In this document: piece after piece, positions 1 to 5,100 of the stretch | How the letters are laid out: the number at the start of each line of letters is the position of its first letter | How positions within the stretch are numbered: position 1 is the first letter of the stretch | DNA from: an uncultured Eubacteriales bacterium | GTDB lineage: Bacteria; Bacillota; Clostridia; UBA1381; UBA9506 | Reading direction: 5' to 3' | Assembly (NCBI GenBank): GCA_902478395.1 | Contig: CABSKZ010000226.1 | Coordinates: 1 to 5,210, forward strand | DNA: 5,210 bases | The notes under the pieces: model-generated | What the model saw: only the letters and a program-made list of their open reading frames with translations | Databases searched by the model: none | Told to the model about the DNA's origin: nothing | Translations under genes and position numbers: made by a program

Positions 1-14
1 TAATTATTTCAACT

Positions 15-21
15 AAAAGGA
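15..21 (+). promoter_or_regulatory. Ribosome binding site of the XRE regulator gene
   Basis: AAAAGGA lies 11 bases before the ATG at 33. An in-frame TAG directly precedes that ATG (30-32), so the start cannot lie further upstream in this frame and the gene is complete. The promoter must lie mostly outside the window; I see no convincing one in the first 14 bases. Confidence 0.6.
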
Positions 22-32
22 CTGATTTGTAG

Positions 33-257
33 ATGAATTATTTAAAGAAAATAAGGCTGGAGAAGAATATGACACAAGAAGCGCTGGCAGCGCAGTCTAA
101 GGTTGGAAGGTCCACAATCAGTGAAATCGAAAACGACCATACGCAGGACCCAGGTGTCTACGTCGCGCAGGATCTCGCAAAAACACTCGGCGTCACCGTA
201 AGCGACATATTTCCGCCGGAATTGAGGTTGGCACCAAATGAAAAACCAGTGGGATGA
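33..257 (+). CDS. XRE-family helix-turn-helix transcriptional regulator (74 aa)
   Basis: This is a small Cro/C1-type DNA-binding protein, expected in the cytoplasm as a dimer on palindromic operators. The single HTH_3-like domain fills residues 3-60. The pattern IRLEKNMTQEALA (residues 7-19) gives helices 1 and 2, VGRSTISEIEN (24-34) is the recognition helix region with the usual S-x-I-x-x-I/W-E-x-x motif, and LAKTLGVTVSDIF (48-60) is the standard closing helix pair. There is no extra ligand-binding or peptidase domain, so it is a bare HTH protein as in small phage, conjugative-element or antitoxin-type regulators. It overlaps the next gene by 20 bases, which indicates co-transcription and probably translational coupling. 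Its target is unknown; autoregulation is likely from family behaviour but is not shown here. Confidence 0.93.
   Translation: MNYLKKIRLEKNMTQEALAAQSKVGRSTISEIENDHTQDPGVYVAQDLAKTLGVTVSDIFPPELRLAPNEKPVG
224..228 (+). promoter_or_regulatory. Ribosome binding site inside the XRE gene, for the 77-aa ORF
   Basis: GAGGT sits 9 bases before the ATG at 238, within the last codons of the upstream regulator gene. It supports the downstream ORF being translated and fixes its start. Confidence 0.6.
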
Positions 258-471
258 ATACCAAAGAGAACTGAAGCACCATTATATCATCAGGGTTCAG
301 ACAGAAAAAGGCCCCAGATATATTTTCAGCTACAGGGCTGTCGTTGAATATGAAGGGTACGCGAAAATATTTAATACGAAGGTCAGCGCACGGCGCTGTA
401 TGAAGCGCAGTCCTTACAAGGAGTATGAGTTGATAGAAATCAAAAATAAAACAGCGGCAGACACAAAATGA
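238..471 (+). CDS. Small protein of unknown function, coupled to the XRE regulator (77 aa)
   Basis: I do not recognise the family. The protein is small, polar and Lys/Arg/Tyr-rich. It has no signal peptide or membrane segment. Residues 15-60 read like a compact beta-rich fold: alternating hydrophobic residues in HYIIRVQTEKGPRYIFSYRAVVEY are followed by a basic patch (ARRCMKRSPYK). The start is supported by GAGGT 9 bases upstream, and the gene overlaps the XRE gene by 20 bases in another frame. A strong terminator begins 16 bases after its stop, so the two genes form a complete two-gene unit. An XRE regulator overlapping a small basic partner is compatible with a regulator plus accessory factor, or with a toxin-antitoxin-like pair, but nothing in the sequence identifies a toxin. 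It could also be a remnant of a mobile element's regulatory module. Confidence 0.72.
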   Translation: MKNQWDEYQRELKHHYIIRVQTEKGPRYIFSYRAVVEYEGYAKIFNTKVSARRCMKRSPYKEYELIEIKNKTAADTK

Positions 472-487
472 GGCCGTCTTTTTCATG

Positions 488-518
488 CTGTCCGGCAAGA
501 TTGCCGGGCAGTTTTTTT
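488..518 (+). terminator. Rho-independent terminator after the XRE/77-aa unit
   Basis: A 10-bp stem, CTGTCCGGCA / TGCCGGGCAG with one G-T wobble, closes the 4-base loop AGAT and is followed by seven T's. It starts 16 bases after the stop of the 77-aa ORF and isolates that unit from the large secreted-protein gene. Confidence 0.9.
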
Positions 519-635
519 GTGCGGCAAACGCATGTTTATCTGGCAATTTTCCTGTTCCCAACTGCTTTTTGAAGCCATTTTCCACAGCAGCCGTCTTCGT
601 GTCTCCTTCTATCCAACCAAAAAAGATATAGAATA

Positions 636-649
636 TACAAATATTTGTA
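636..649. promoter_or_regulatory. Perfect 14-bp palindrome, candidate operator
   Basis: TACAAATATTTGTA is its own reverse complement and lies about 32 bases upstream of the extended -10 element of the next gene, where an activator or repressor site would be expected. The bases immediately outside do not continue the symmetry. It could be bound by the upstream XRE protein or by an unrelated regulator. In AT-rich intergenic DNA such a palindrome can also arise by chance. Confidence 0.35.
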
Positions 650-680
650 ATTGAATTGATACGCGGCTGTAAAAGAAGCG

Positions 681-689
681 TGTTAAAAT
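681..689 (+). promoter_or_regulatory. Extended -10 promoter of the secreted-protein gene
   Basis: TGTTAAAAT matches the extended -10 pattern TG-n-TAnAAT well (TAAAAT differs from TATAAT at one base). No good -35 lies 16-18 bases upstream; TTGATA at 656-661 is too far (22 bases). Extended -10 promoters often lack a -35. Transcription would begin near 696, leaving a leader of about 40 bases before the ATG at 738. Confidence 0.45.
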
Positions 690-723
690 GAAAATAGTAA
701 TTAAAATACAAATACATAATTTC

Positions 724-729
724 AGGAGG
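724..729 (+). promoter_or_regulatory. Ribosome binding site AGGAGG
   Basis: A consensus AGGAGG lies 8 bases before the ATG at 738 and decides the start, which also gives a clean signal peptide. Confidence 0.9.
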
Positions 730-737
730 CGTTTCAT

Positions 738-3332
738 ATGAAAAGAAAGCTGACTGCGTATTTCCTGTTTGTTCTGATGTTAGCGGGCCTATCCGGTACA
801 GCGTTTGCCGCTGGGCGGGAGGCCATTCCCGTACGGTTCCGCAAATCCGGAGGCGGCCAGTTTATCTACTGCAACAATCCAGAATTTATCGAGCCGACCA
901 TGGTTTCGTCCATTGAAAATCCGGACGCAACCTATATGATGAAAAACGAGGGCTTAAAACCAGACAACTACTCCGTTTTTTTCTGTTTCTACAACTGGTC
1001 AGATTTCGACATCGAGCCGGATATTGAGTTCAAAACATCCGGCGACGCAGTCGTTCGAATCGATTCTGTCGGCTACTATACGCCGCAGGGGACGGAATAC
1101 TGGGACTGTATCGGCGCATGGTCAGATCTGATGGATATGAATATCCGTACGCTGAACCGCAGTGAACAGTATGTGCCGTATAGGGGAGAGAAAAAACTGC
1201 CGGCGACCATCAATCTGAGCGGAAATAATGACTGGATAAGCCGTTATATTTATAACTACGAGCCAGTCACGCCGCGCCTTACGTTTAATATGCTGGTAAA
1301 TTTCACAATCGTTTCCGGCGAGGTGGATGTCAATTTCACCGCGCTCCGTCATTATGACAAGACAGGGGACCGGACCAAGCACAATCCGGATGCCGCGCCC
1401 GGCCATTATGTGCGAGACACCTCCGTAAAAGGCATTGACACGGAGACACTTCCCATGGTTGAAGCGGATTTTAATATTGAGATTGACGCCAACACCAAAA
1501 ACGGGGAAAACCTGATGATGAAAATATTTAACCAGTACCATCCGGATGGAAATGAGGTGCCGTATTGGGTGACAAATATCAACCCCAGCCGCGATGCCTA
1601 CATGTTCAGTAAAAATACCGCCGCCGGCTCCGATATGCTGAGCCTCGCGTACAAGGACGATACCAAGCTCAGTTTTTATGGGACGAACGTGCCGGAAGCT
1701 GAACGGGATAATATATGGCACATGGACATTTACCACTATGACACGAAAAACTATAACCCGGGTATGCCGGGCAAAGCGGAGGACCATATCCCGAACGCGT
1801 TTACCTCCGAAACGCTGGACATCAATAACCTGCCGGATCTGAACTGGCAGTTCAATCTTGGTAACTTCGGCGTGACCAACCGGTATCACCTGAATATCAC
1901 CAACCACGACATTGTCCCGCGTACGCTGAACTATTCGATTGAGAGCGCACGCTCCAGCAATATTGTCATTGCACGGGATGAAACCGGCACGATGCTCAAC
2001 CCGTACACACTGGAGCCTGAAAACGCTTTTGCGCTCTGCAAGGGCATCAACTGGGACGAGAAAAAGGAGGACTGTATGTTCAGCGCAGTCATTGCGCCGG
2101 GTGAAACAAAAAACTATATTCTCGACGTCATTCTTCCGACGAACAACTACGGCGGGCAGGTCAACATTTTGAAGGTGGACGACCATAAATTGATTGAGGA
2201 ACTGCCGGGAACGCCGTTCCCAGAATATACACAATACAATCCGTTCAAACAGGTCTTTTTCAACGGGGAACAGTATATGAAATGGAATGACGGAGAATTA
2301 TTCCGATACACGGATGGAAATGTGTGGGAACCTGTCCCGCTCCCAGAGGAAACACGAAGCCTGTTTGAAAAGGATTCCTACGAAATCCGCATGGTGAAAA
2401 CAGACAGCGGCTACGCCGCACGGTATTCCGCGTGGGATCGTTTCGGCGCGGTCACGAACCGGCAGGCGAAAAACCAGGTCCATTTTCTCGATGAGAATCT
2501 CCAATACCGGTATTCACGCGAGTTCCCCGATTATATCTATAACCTGGCATTTGCGGACCATACCCTGTATATACAATCAGACACGAATTATCAGTCAACC
2601 GACGGAACCAGCTTTGAGCCGATGCCATCAGGCCAGGCATTTCCGGTTACTAACGGAAAATATACGCTGCGAAAAAAGGAGGACGGCAATGTCTATGTCC
2701 GGGAATCATCGGGAGAGGATGTGAAAATCAGCTTTGAGGGCGAGGTTCCGTACGAGCTGATGAGTACCGGCGGCCTGTTTTATTACCGGAAATCATGGCA
2801 GGCGTATTATACTAGTGTAGGGGTTGACAACATTCTTTCCGTTTCCCGTGACGGCATGAATTGGACGGATGTTGTGCTTCCTAACAGCTTTACAGAGCTT
2901 TTGATGGTCAATTATCTAAATGAAACTATCTACGCGAACAGCAAGTACGGCGCGGATGCGGTCAGTGCCCCTCTGTCGGGGCAGGTTCGCGTCAAGCTGA
3001 ACGGCGAATATCTTTCCTTTCTGACGCCTTCGAAAATCGTGGCAGACAGGACAATGGTACCCCTGCGGTTCTTCTTTGAAAAGCTGGGCGCGCAAGTGGA
3101 TTGGAATCCGGATACACAAGAAATCACAGTTGAAAAGGCCGGGAAAACCATCCTGATGCAGATTGACCGGTCAAGTGCTGCGGTAGATGGCCGGGAAATG
3201 GCTCTGGATGCCGCCCCCTACCTTGAAAACGGCAAGACCATGATTCCCCTGCGGTTTCTGTCAGAATCGCTCGGCTATAGCGTCGGGTGGGATGCGGAAA
3301 GTGGCACAGCAACTATCTCTGCAAACTATTAG
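738..3332 (+). CDS. Secreted stalk-domain (copper amine oxidase N-terminal-like) protein, 864 aa
   Basis: This is a large exported protein of unknown function. Residues 1-24 are a Sec signal peptide: MKRK, then a hydrophobic core, then AFA before A25-G26, with likely cleavage after A24. Residues 25-365 are an acidic, Asn/Tyr-rich, beta-type region I cannot assign. Residues about 365-478 look Ig-like (alternating strands, ending in an APGETKNYILDVILP-type strand). Residues about 510-745 contain three related turns, YTDGNVW (524-530), STDGTSF (620-626) and SRDGMNW (703-709), resembling sialidase-type Asp boxes, so a beta-propeller or BNR-like fold is likely. Residues 750-861 are the stalk module, with two half-repeats MVPLRFFFEKLG...VDW (773-789) and MIPLRFLSESLG...VGW (835-851). 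That module occurs widely at the ends of Clostridia and Bacilli exported proteins and is not the oxidase catalytic domain. There is no SLH, LPxTG or transmembrane anchor, so the protein is probably released or held non-covalently. It is monocistronic, with its own promoter and terminator. Confidence 0.9.
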   Translation: MKRKLTAYFLFVLMLAGLSGTAFAAGREAIPVRFRKSGGGQFIYCNNPEFIEPTMVSSIENPDATYMMKNEGLKPDNYSVFFCFYNWSDFDIEPDIEFKTSGDAVVRIDSVGYYTPQGTEYWDCIGAWSDLMDMNIRTLNRSEQYVPYRGEKKLPATINLSGNNDWISRYIYNYEPVTPRLTFNMLVNFTIVSGEVDVNFTALRHYDKTGDRTKHNPDAAPGHYVRDTSVKGIDTETLPMVEADFNIEIDANTKNGENLMMKIFNQYHPDGNEVPYWVTNINPSRDAYMFSKNTAAGSDMLSLAYKDDTKLSFYGTNVPEAERDNIWHMDIYHYDTKNYNPGMPGKAEDHIPNAFTSETLDINNLPDLNWQFNLGNFGVTNRYHLNITNHDIVPRTLNYSIESARSSNIVIARDETGTMLNPYTLEPENAFALCKGINWDEKKEDCMFSAVIAPGETKNYILDVILPTNNYGGQVNILKVDDHKLIEELPGTPFPEYTQYNPFKQVFFNGEQYMKWNDGELFRYTDGNVWEPVPLPEETRSLFEKDSYEIRMVKTDSGYAARYSAWDRFGAVTNRQAKNQVHFLDENLQYRYSREFPDYIYNLAFADHTLYIQSDTNYQSTDGTSFEPMPSGQAFPVTNGKYTLRKKEDGNVYVRESSGEDVKISFEGEVPYELMSTGGLFYYRKSWQAYYTSVGVDNILSVSRDGMNWTDVVLPNSFTELLMVNYLNETIYANSKYGADAVSAPLSGQVRVKLNGEYLSFLTPSKIVADRTMVPLRFFFEKLGAQVDWNPDTQEITVEKAGKTILMQIDRSSAAVDGREMALDAAPYLENGKTMIPLRFLSESLGYSVGWDAESGTATISANY

Positions 3333-3338
3333 CAGTTT

Positions 3339-3367
3339 ACAGCCCTCCTGAAAAGGAGGGCTGTTTT
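3339..3367 (+). terminator. Rho-independent terminator after the stalk-domain gene
   Basis: An 11-bp perfect stem, ACAGCCCTCCT / AGGAGGGCTGT, closes a GAAA loop (3350-3353) and is followed by a short T-run, 6 bases after the stop codon. The T tract is only four bases, but the stem is strong. Confidence 0.85.
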
Positions 3368-3380
3368 ATGATTCCCGTTA

Positions 3381-3409
3381 TTGCGCAGCTTGCAGTTTTG
3401 TGCTATAAT
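3381..3409 (+). promoter_or_regulatory. Sigma-A promoter of the pyrophosphatase operon
   Basis: TTGCGC (3381-3386), a 17-base spacer and a perfect TATAAT (3404-3409), the latter preceded by TG one base upstream (TGCTATAAT, extended -10). Transcription is expected near 3416. The weak second half of the -35 is compensated by the extended -10. Confidence 0.82.
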
Positions 3410-3425
3410 CAAATGAAAAGAAAAC

Positions 3426-3432
3426 AAGGGGG
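3426..3432 (+). promoter_or_regulatory. Ribosome binding site for a TTG start
   Basis: AAGGGGG lies 8 bases before TTG at 3441. It decides the start: the ATG in CCATGG just downstream (3449) is out of frame, and starting at the TTG restores the expected N-terminus of family I pyrophosphatases. Confidence 0.8.
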
Positions 3433-3440
3433 CAATTTAT

Positions 3441-3980
3441 TTGAATCCATGGCATGATTTTTCACCAGAAAGAATTCAGGTAGAAAACTTCGTCGCGGTC
3501 ATTGAAATCCCACGCGGCGGCAAAAAGAAGTACGAATTAGATAAGGAAAGCGGCATGCTCCGGCTGGACCGCGTCCTATTCACCTCCACGCACTATCCTG
3601 CTAACTACGGCTTTATCCCCGGAACGCTGTCGCAGGACGGCGACCCGCTTGACGTGTTGGTTTTGTGCCAGGAGGCGATAGACCCGCTGGCAATTGTGGA
3701 ATGCTACCCGATTGGTGTCCTCAAAATGCTGGATGATAACGAGGTGGACGAAAAAATCATAGCCATCCCGTTTGGCGACCCATCCCTGAATACCTATCGG
3801 AATATTGATGAGATTCCCCAGCACCAGTTCCAGGAAATTAAGCACTTTTTCGAAGTATACAAATATCTGGAGAACAAAACGACCATAGTCGATGAAATTT
3901 ACGGATGTGAAGAAGCAAAGAAAATTATTGCGGACAGCATTGCGGAATACAACAGGGCATTTAATCAGAAGAGTGAATAG
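3441..3980 (+). CDS. ppa: Inorganic pyrophosphatase, family I (179 aa)
   Basis: This cytoplasmic Mg-dependent enzyme hydrolyses PPi to two phosphates and pulls biosynthetic reactions such as nucleic acid synthesis and aminoacylation forward. The family signature DGDPLDV is at residues 66-72. By comparison with the well-known E. coli enzyme the active-site set appears complete: E22, K30, E32, R44, Y52, Y56, the Asp triad D66/D68/D71, D98, D103, K105, and Y140-K141. The 179-aa length is normal for bacterial family I enzymes (about 160-180 aa), and it is not the DHH-type family II enzyme common in many other Firmicutes. It starts with TTG. The next gene begins 24 bases after the stop with no terminator between them, so the two probably form one transcript from the promoter at 3381-3409. 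Confidence 0.97.
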   Translation: MNPWHDFSPERIQVENFVAVIEIPRGGKKKYELDKESGMLRLDRVLFTSTHYPANYGFIPGTLSQDGDPLDVLVLCQEAIDPLAIVECYPIGVLKMLDDNEVDEKIIAIPFGDPSLNTYRNIDEIPQHQFQEIKHFFEVYKYLENKTTIVDEIYGCEEAKKIIADSIAEYNRAFNQKSE

Positions 3981-3984
3981 GACG

Positions 3985-3990
3985 AAAGGA
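3985..3990 (+). promoter_or_regulatory. Ribosome binding site of the PHP hydrolase gene
   Basis: AAAGGA lies 14 bases before the ATG at 4005, longer than usual spacing. No in-frame alternative start lies closer: the TTG at 3992 is out of frame. Translation may be moderate or coupled to the pyrophosphatase gene. Confidence 0.5.
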
Positions 3991-4004
3991 ATTGAGAAAA
4001 TAAA

Positions 4005-4739
4005 ATGAAAACCAGGCAATCACCCTATCCGGAGCAACTCAAGACAGAGCTTCTGGCCAGCTATCCGTTCAAGCTGGAACTGCATGCACATACCTCTCCC
4101 GCCAGCTCATGCAGCGAGCTTCCACCGGCGGAGCTGATCTCCCGCTACCAGAGTCTGGGGTTCCATGCGGTTGCCATAACGAACCATGTTGCCCCTTCTA
4201 TGCTGCCGGGAAACCATCAGGAGGAAAAAATCCGTCTGTATTTGGATGACTTTGCGTCAGCGCAGAAAGCGGGAGAAAACGCTGGGATTACGGTCCTGTT
4301 TGGTATGGAGGTGCGGTTTACAGAAAATGCCAATGACTATCTGGTATACGGCCTCACACCGGAAGCGATGGAACGTGTCTGTTCCAGCCTGGACAAAGGA
4401 ATCAAGGCCTTTTACCAGACATTTCATTCGGACGAAATTCTCATTTTCCAGGCACATCCGTTCCGGGATGGGATGGTCCGCGCCGACCCCTCCTGTGTAG
4501 ATGGAATTGAGACCTATAATCTGCATCCGCACCATAATTCGCGGGTGGGTCTTGCGGTCCCGTATGCACAAAAACACGGGTTGCTGACGATAGCCGGGTC
4601 AGACTGCCACCATCCCGGCCACGAGGGCACGGCGGCTGTCAGAACCCGGTCACTTCCCCAAAATACCCATGAACTTGCGGCAATTTTGCGCACATCGGAT
4701 TATCTGTTTCAGGTTGGCGGTAATCTTATACTGCCGTAG
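4005..4739 (+). CDS. PHP-domain metal-dependent hydrolase (244 aa)
   Basis: This is a cytoplasmic phosphoesterase-type enzyme of the PHP superfamily (related to histidinol phosphatase, YciV and the PolX PHP domain). The metal-binding motifs occur in order: LHAH (H27, H29), AITNH (H61), GMEVRF (E102), AHPFR (H151) and GSDCHH (D200, H202). Further conserved-looking stretches are NDYLVYGL (110-117) and IETYNLHPHHNSR (168-180). In motif II the usual TDH reads TNH, and the Asp expected after HxH is replaced by a Cys/Glu stretch (SSCSE, 34-38). Both fit, as I recall it, a clostridial subfamily of stand-alone PHP proteins rather than a dead enzyme. Length suits a single-domain PHP protein. There is no signal peptide. 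It follows the pyrophosphatase by 24 bases and is probably co-transcribed. The substrate is unknown; a phosphorylated nucleotide or sugar ester is the usual type in the superfamily. Confidence 0.92.
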   Translation: MKTRQSPYPEQLKTELLASYPFKLELHAHTSPASSCSELPPAELISRYQSLGFHAVAITNHVAPSMLPGNHQEEKIRLYLDDFASAQKAGENAGITVLFGMEVRFTENANDYLVYGLTPEAMERVCSSLDKGIKAFYQTFHSDEILIFQAHPFRDGMVRADPSCVDGIETYNLHPHHNSRVGLAVPYAQKHGLLTIAGSDCHHPGHEGTAAVRTRSLPQNTHELAAILRTSDYLFQVGGNLILP

Positions 4740-4740
4740 A

Positions 4741-4755
4741 GAAGTATGCACAAAA
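4741..4755 (+). repeat. Direct repeat GAAGTRTGCACAAAA, copy 1
   Basis: GAAGTATGCACAAAA begins two bases after the PHP hydrolase stop codon and recurs at 4810-4824 with one change (A to G). A third, shorter copy of the core (ACACAAAA) is at 4836-4843. The spacing between the 15-mers is 69 bases start to start. The function is unknown. Confidence 0.6.
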
Positions 4756-4809
4756 GCCGGCGTTTTGAGGCGATTGCAATTTGGAAAAAGTAATTTACAG
4801 TTTTTCACG

Positions 4810-4824
4810 GAAGTGTGCACAAAA
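4810..4824 (+). repeat. Direct repeat GAAGTRTGCACAAAA, copy 2
   Basis: GAAGTGTGCACAAAA matches copy 1 at 14 of 15 bases and contains the palindrome TGTGCACA. It lies just upstream of the hairpin-rich region. It might be a protein binding site, or the pair may mark a small duplication. No convincing promoter is seen between the two copies. Confidence 0.6.
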
Positions 4825-4854
4825 AACTAGAAATTACACAAAATATGGGGAGTT

Positions 4855-4877
4855 GTCAGAGGGGACTCCCCTCTGAC
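4855..4877. other. Hairpin H1, 10-bp perfect stem
   Basis: GTCAGAGGGG and CCCCTCTGAC enclose the 3-base loop ACT. The stem is GC-rich with no T-run on either side, so it is not a standard terminator. It begins 31 bases after the second direct repeat. Confidence 0.85.
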
Positions 4878-4885
4878 TTGAGATT

Positions 4886-4918
4886 GCGGATTTCCCGGAC
4901 ATGTGCCGGGAAATCCGC
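4886..4918. other. Hairpin H2, 13-bp perfect stem
   Basis: GCGGATTTCCCGG pairs with CCGGGAAATCCGC around the 7-base loop ACATGTG. It is the longest uninterrupted stem in the window, with no T tract downstream, so it is an RNA structural element or palindromic repeat rather than a terminator. Confidence 0.88.
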
Positions 4919-4924
4919 TCCTTG

Positions 4925-4967
4925 CAAGGGCTGGACGCGTTAGCGTTCGTGCGAACGTAAGCCCTTG
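4925..4967. other. Hairpin H3, two-part stem with internal bulge
   Basis: The outer stem is CAAGGGCT (4925-4932) with AGCCCTTG (4960-4967). The inner stem is CGTTC (4944-4948) with GAACG (4953-4957) around GTGC. TTA/TAA may add three more pairs, leaving about seven unpaired bases (GGACGCG, 4933-4939) on the 5' side, which could take part in tertiary or intermolecular pairing. Confidence 0.7.
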
Positions 4968-4970
4968 ATA

Positions 4971-5006
4971 TCAAGCGAAAGATGTCGTAGACAGATTTCG
5001 ACTTGA
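4971..5006 (+). other. Hairpin H4 with tandem G.A internal loop
   Basis: TCAAGCGAAA (4971-4980) pairs with TTTCG-CTTGA (4996-5006) with one bulged A (5001). A symmetric 2x2 loop, GA (4981-4982) facing GA (4994-4995), follows. TGTC then pairs with GACA around GTA (4987-4989). Tandem sheared G.A pairs stabilise RNA; the complementary strand would have TC facing TC, which does not. Confidence 0.65.
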
Positions 5007-5031
5007 AGCGTGTCGACTTTTTCGACACGCT
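5007..5031. other. Hairpin H5, 10-bp perfect stem
   Basis: AGCGTGTCGA pairs with TCGACACGCT around CTTTT (5017-5021). Three more pairs (TTG/CAA) can extend it past a bulged A if H4 opens. On the plus strand it is followed by CAAAAAA and on the minus strand by only short T stretches, so it is not itself a clear terminator. Confidence 0.82.
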
Positions 5032-5033
5032 CA

Positions 5034-5060
5034 AAAAATTCCGCCAAAGGCGGAATTTTT
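5034..5060. terminator. Bidirectional Rho-independent terminator (H6)
   Basis: AAAAATTCCGCC and GGCGGAATTTTT form a 12-bp perfect stem around AAA (5046-5048). The plus strand ends in TTTTT and the minus strand in TTTTTT, so it should stop transcripts from both sides: the pyrophosphatase-PHP operon or hairpin RNA from the left, and the small ORF mRNA from the right. Confidence 0.85.
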
Positions 5061-5072
5061 GCTAGCTGGTTT

Positions 5073-5099
5073 GCGGCTGTCCGAGGTACACTTAGCCGC
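5073..5099. other. Small hairpin H7 just after the minus-strand ORF
   Basis: GCGGCT (5073-5078) pairs with AGCCGC (5094-5099) around a 15-base loop. On the minus strand it starts 1 base after the TGA of the 25-codon ORF and precedes the bidirectional terminator, so it would form the 3' UTR structure of that mRNA. Confidence 0.5.
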
Positions 5100-5100
5100 G

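Larger units (their letters stand above)
4855..5060 (+). ncRNA. Candidate structured RNA or palindromic element: hairpins H1-H6
   Basis: Almost every base from 4855 to 5060 can be placed in one of six consecutive hairpins: H1 4855-4877, H2 4886-4918, H3 4925-4967, H4 4971-5006, H5 5007-5031 and H6 5034-5060, the last being a terminator. The plus strand is favoured because H4 contains a tandem G.A/A.G internal loop that is stable only in plus-strand RNA. H4 and H5 abut directly, as in coaxially stacked RNA. I find no clear dedicated promoter, so the RNA may be the 3' part of the pyrophosphatase-PHP mRNA; no terminator separates it from that operon. The alternative is a dispersed palindromic repeat, since such intergenic hairpin elements exist in many Firmicutes. 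I match it to no RNA family I know. Confidence 0.4.

Noticed and set aside
519..635. Possible gene or RNA in the gap before the palindrome
   Set aside because: I see no ORF with a ribosome binding site, no hairpin of note and no recognisable motif; it appears to be plain intergenic sequence.
193..717. Minus-strand ORF of 174 codons
   Set aside because: It runs antisense across the 77-aa gene, the terminator and the promoter region, has no ribosome binding site I can see, and its composition looks like a reverse reading of coding and AT-rich DNA.
1122..2234. Minus-strand ORF of 370 codons inside the stalk-domain gene
   Set aside because: It lies wholly antisense to a gene with a signal peptide, ribosome binding site and recognisable domains. 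The translation shows no domain and is rich in Val/Ile/Arg/His, typical of a codon-bias shadow.
4751..4767. Possible terminator CAAAA-GCCGGCG-TTTTG right after the PHP gene
   Set aside because: Only five A-T/G-C pairs with an awkward palindromic loop and a T-run inside the stem; too weak to count as a terminator.
4744..4824. Two DnaA-box-like sequences (GTATGCACA, GTGTGCACA) suggesting a replication origin
   Set aside because: They match TTATNCACA at only 8 and 7 of 9 bases; no AT-rich unwinding element, no dnaA or dnaN gene and no further boxes are present.
4845..4943. Plus-strand ORF of about 32 codons starting at ATGGGGAGT
   Set aside because: There is no ribosome binding site upstream, and the reading frame is formed by the H1-H3 palindromes.
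4834..5034. Minus-strand ORF of 66 codons across the hairpin region
   Set aside because: It starts at a TTG with no ribosome binding site, runs straight through four to five palindromes, and has the Ser/Arg/Lys-rich composition expected from translated hairpin DNA. The structural RNA or repeat reading explains the region better.
4855..5060. CRISPR array or tandem repeat
   Set aside because: The hairpins differ in sequence and length, and there is no repeated unit with regular spacers.
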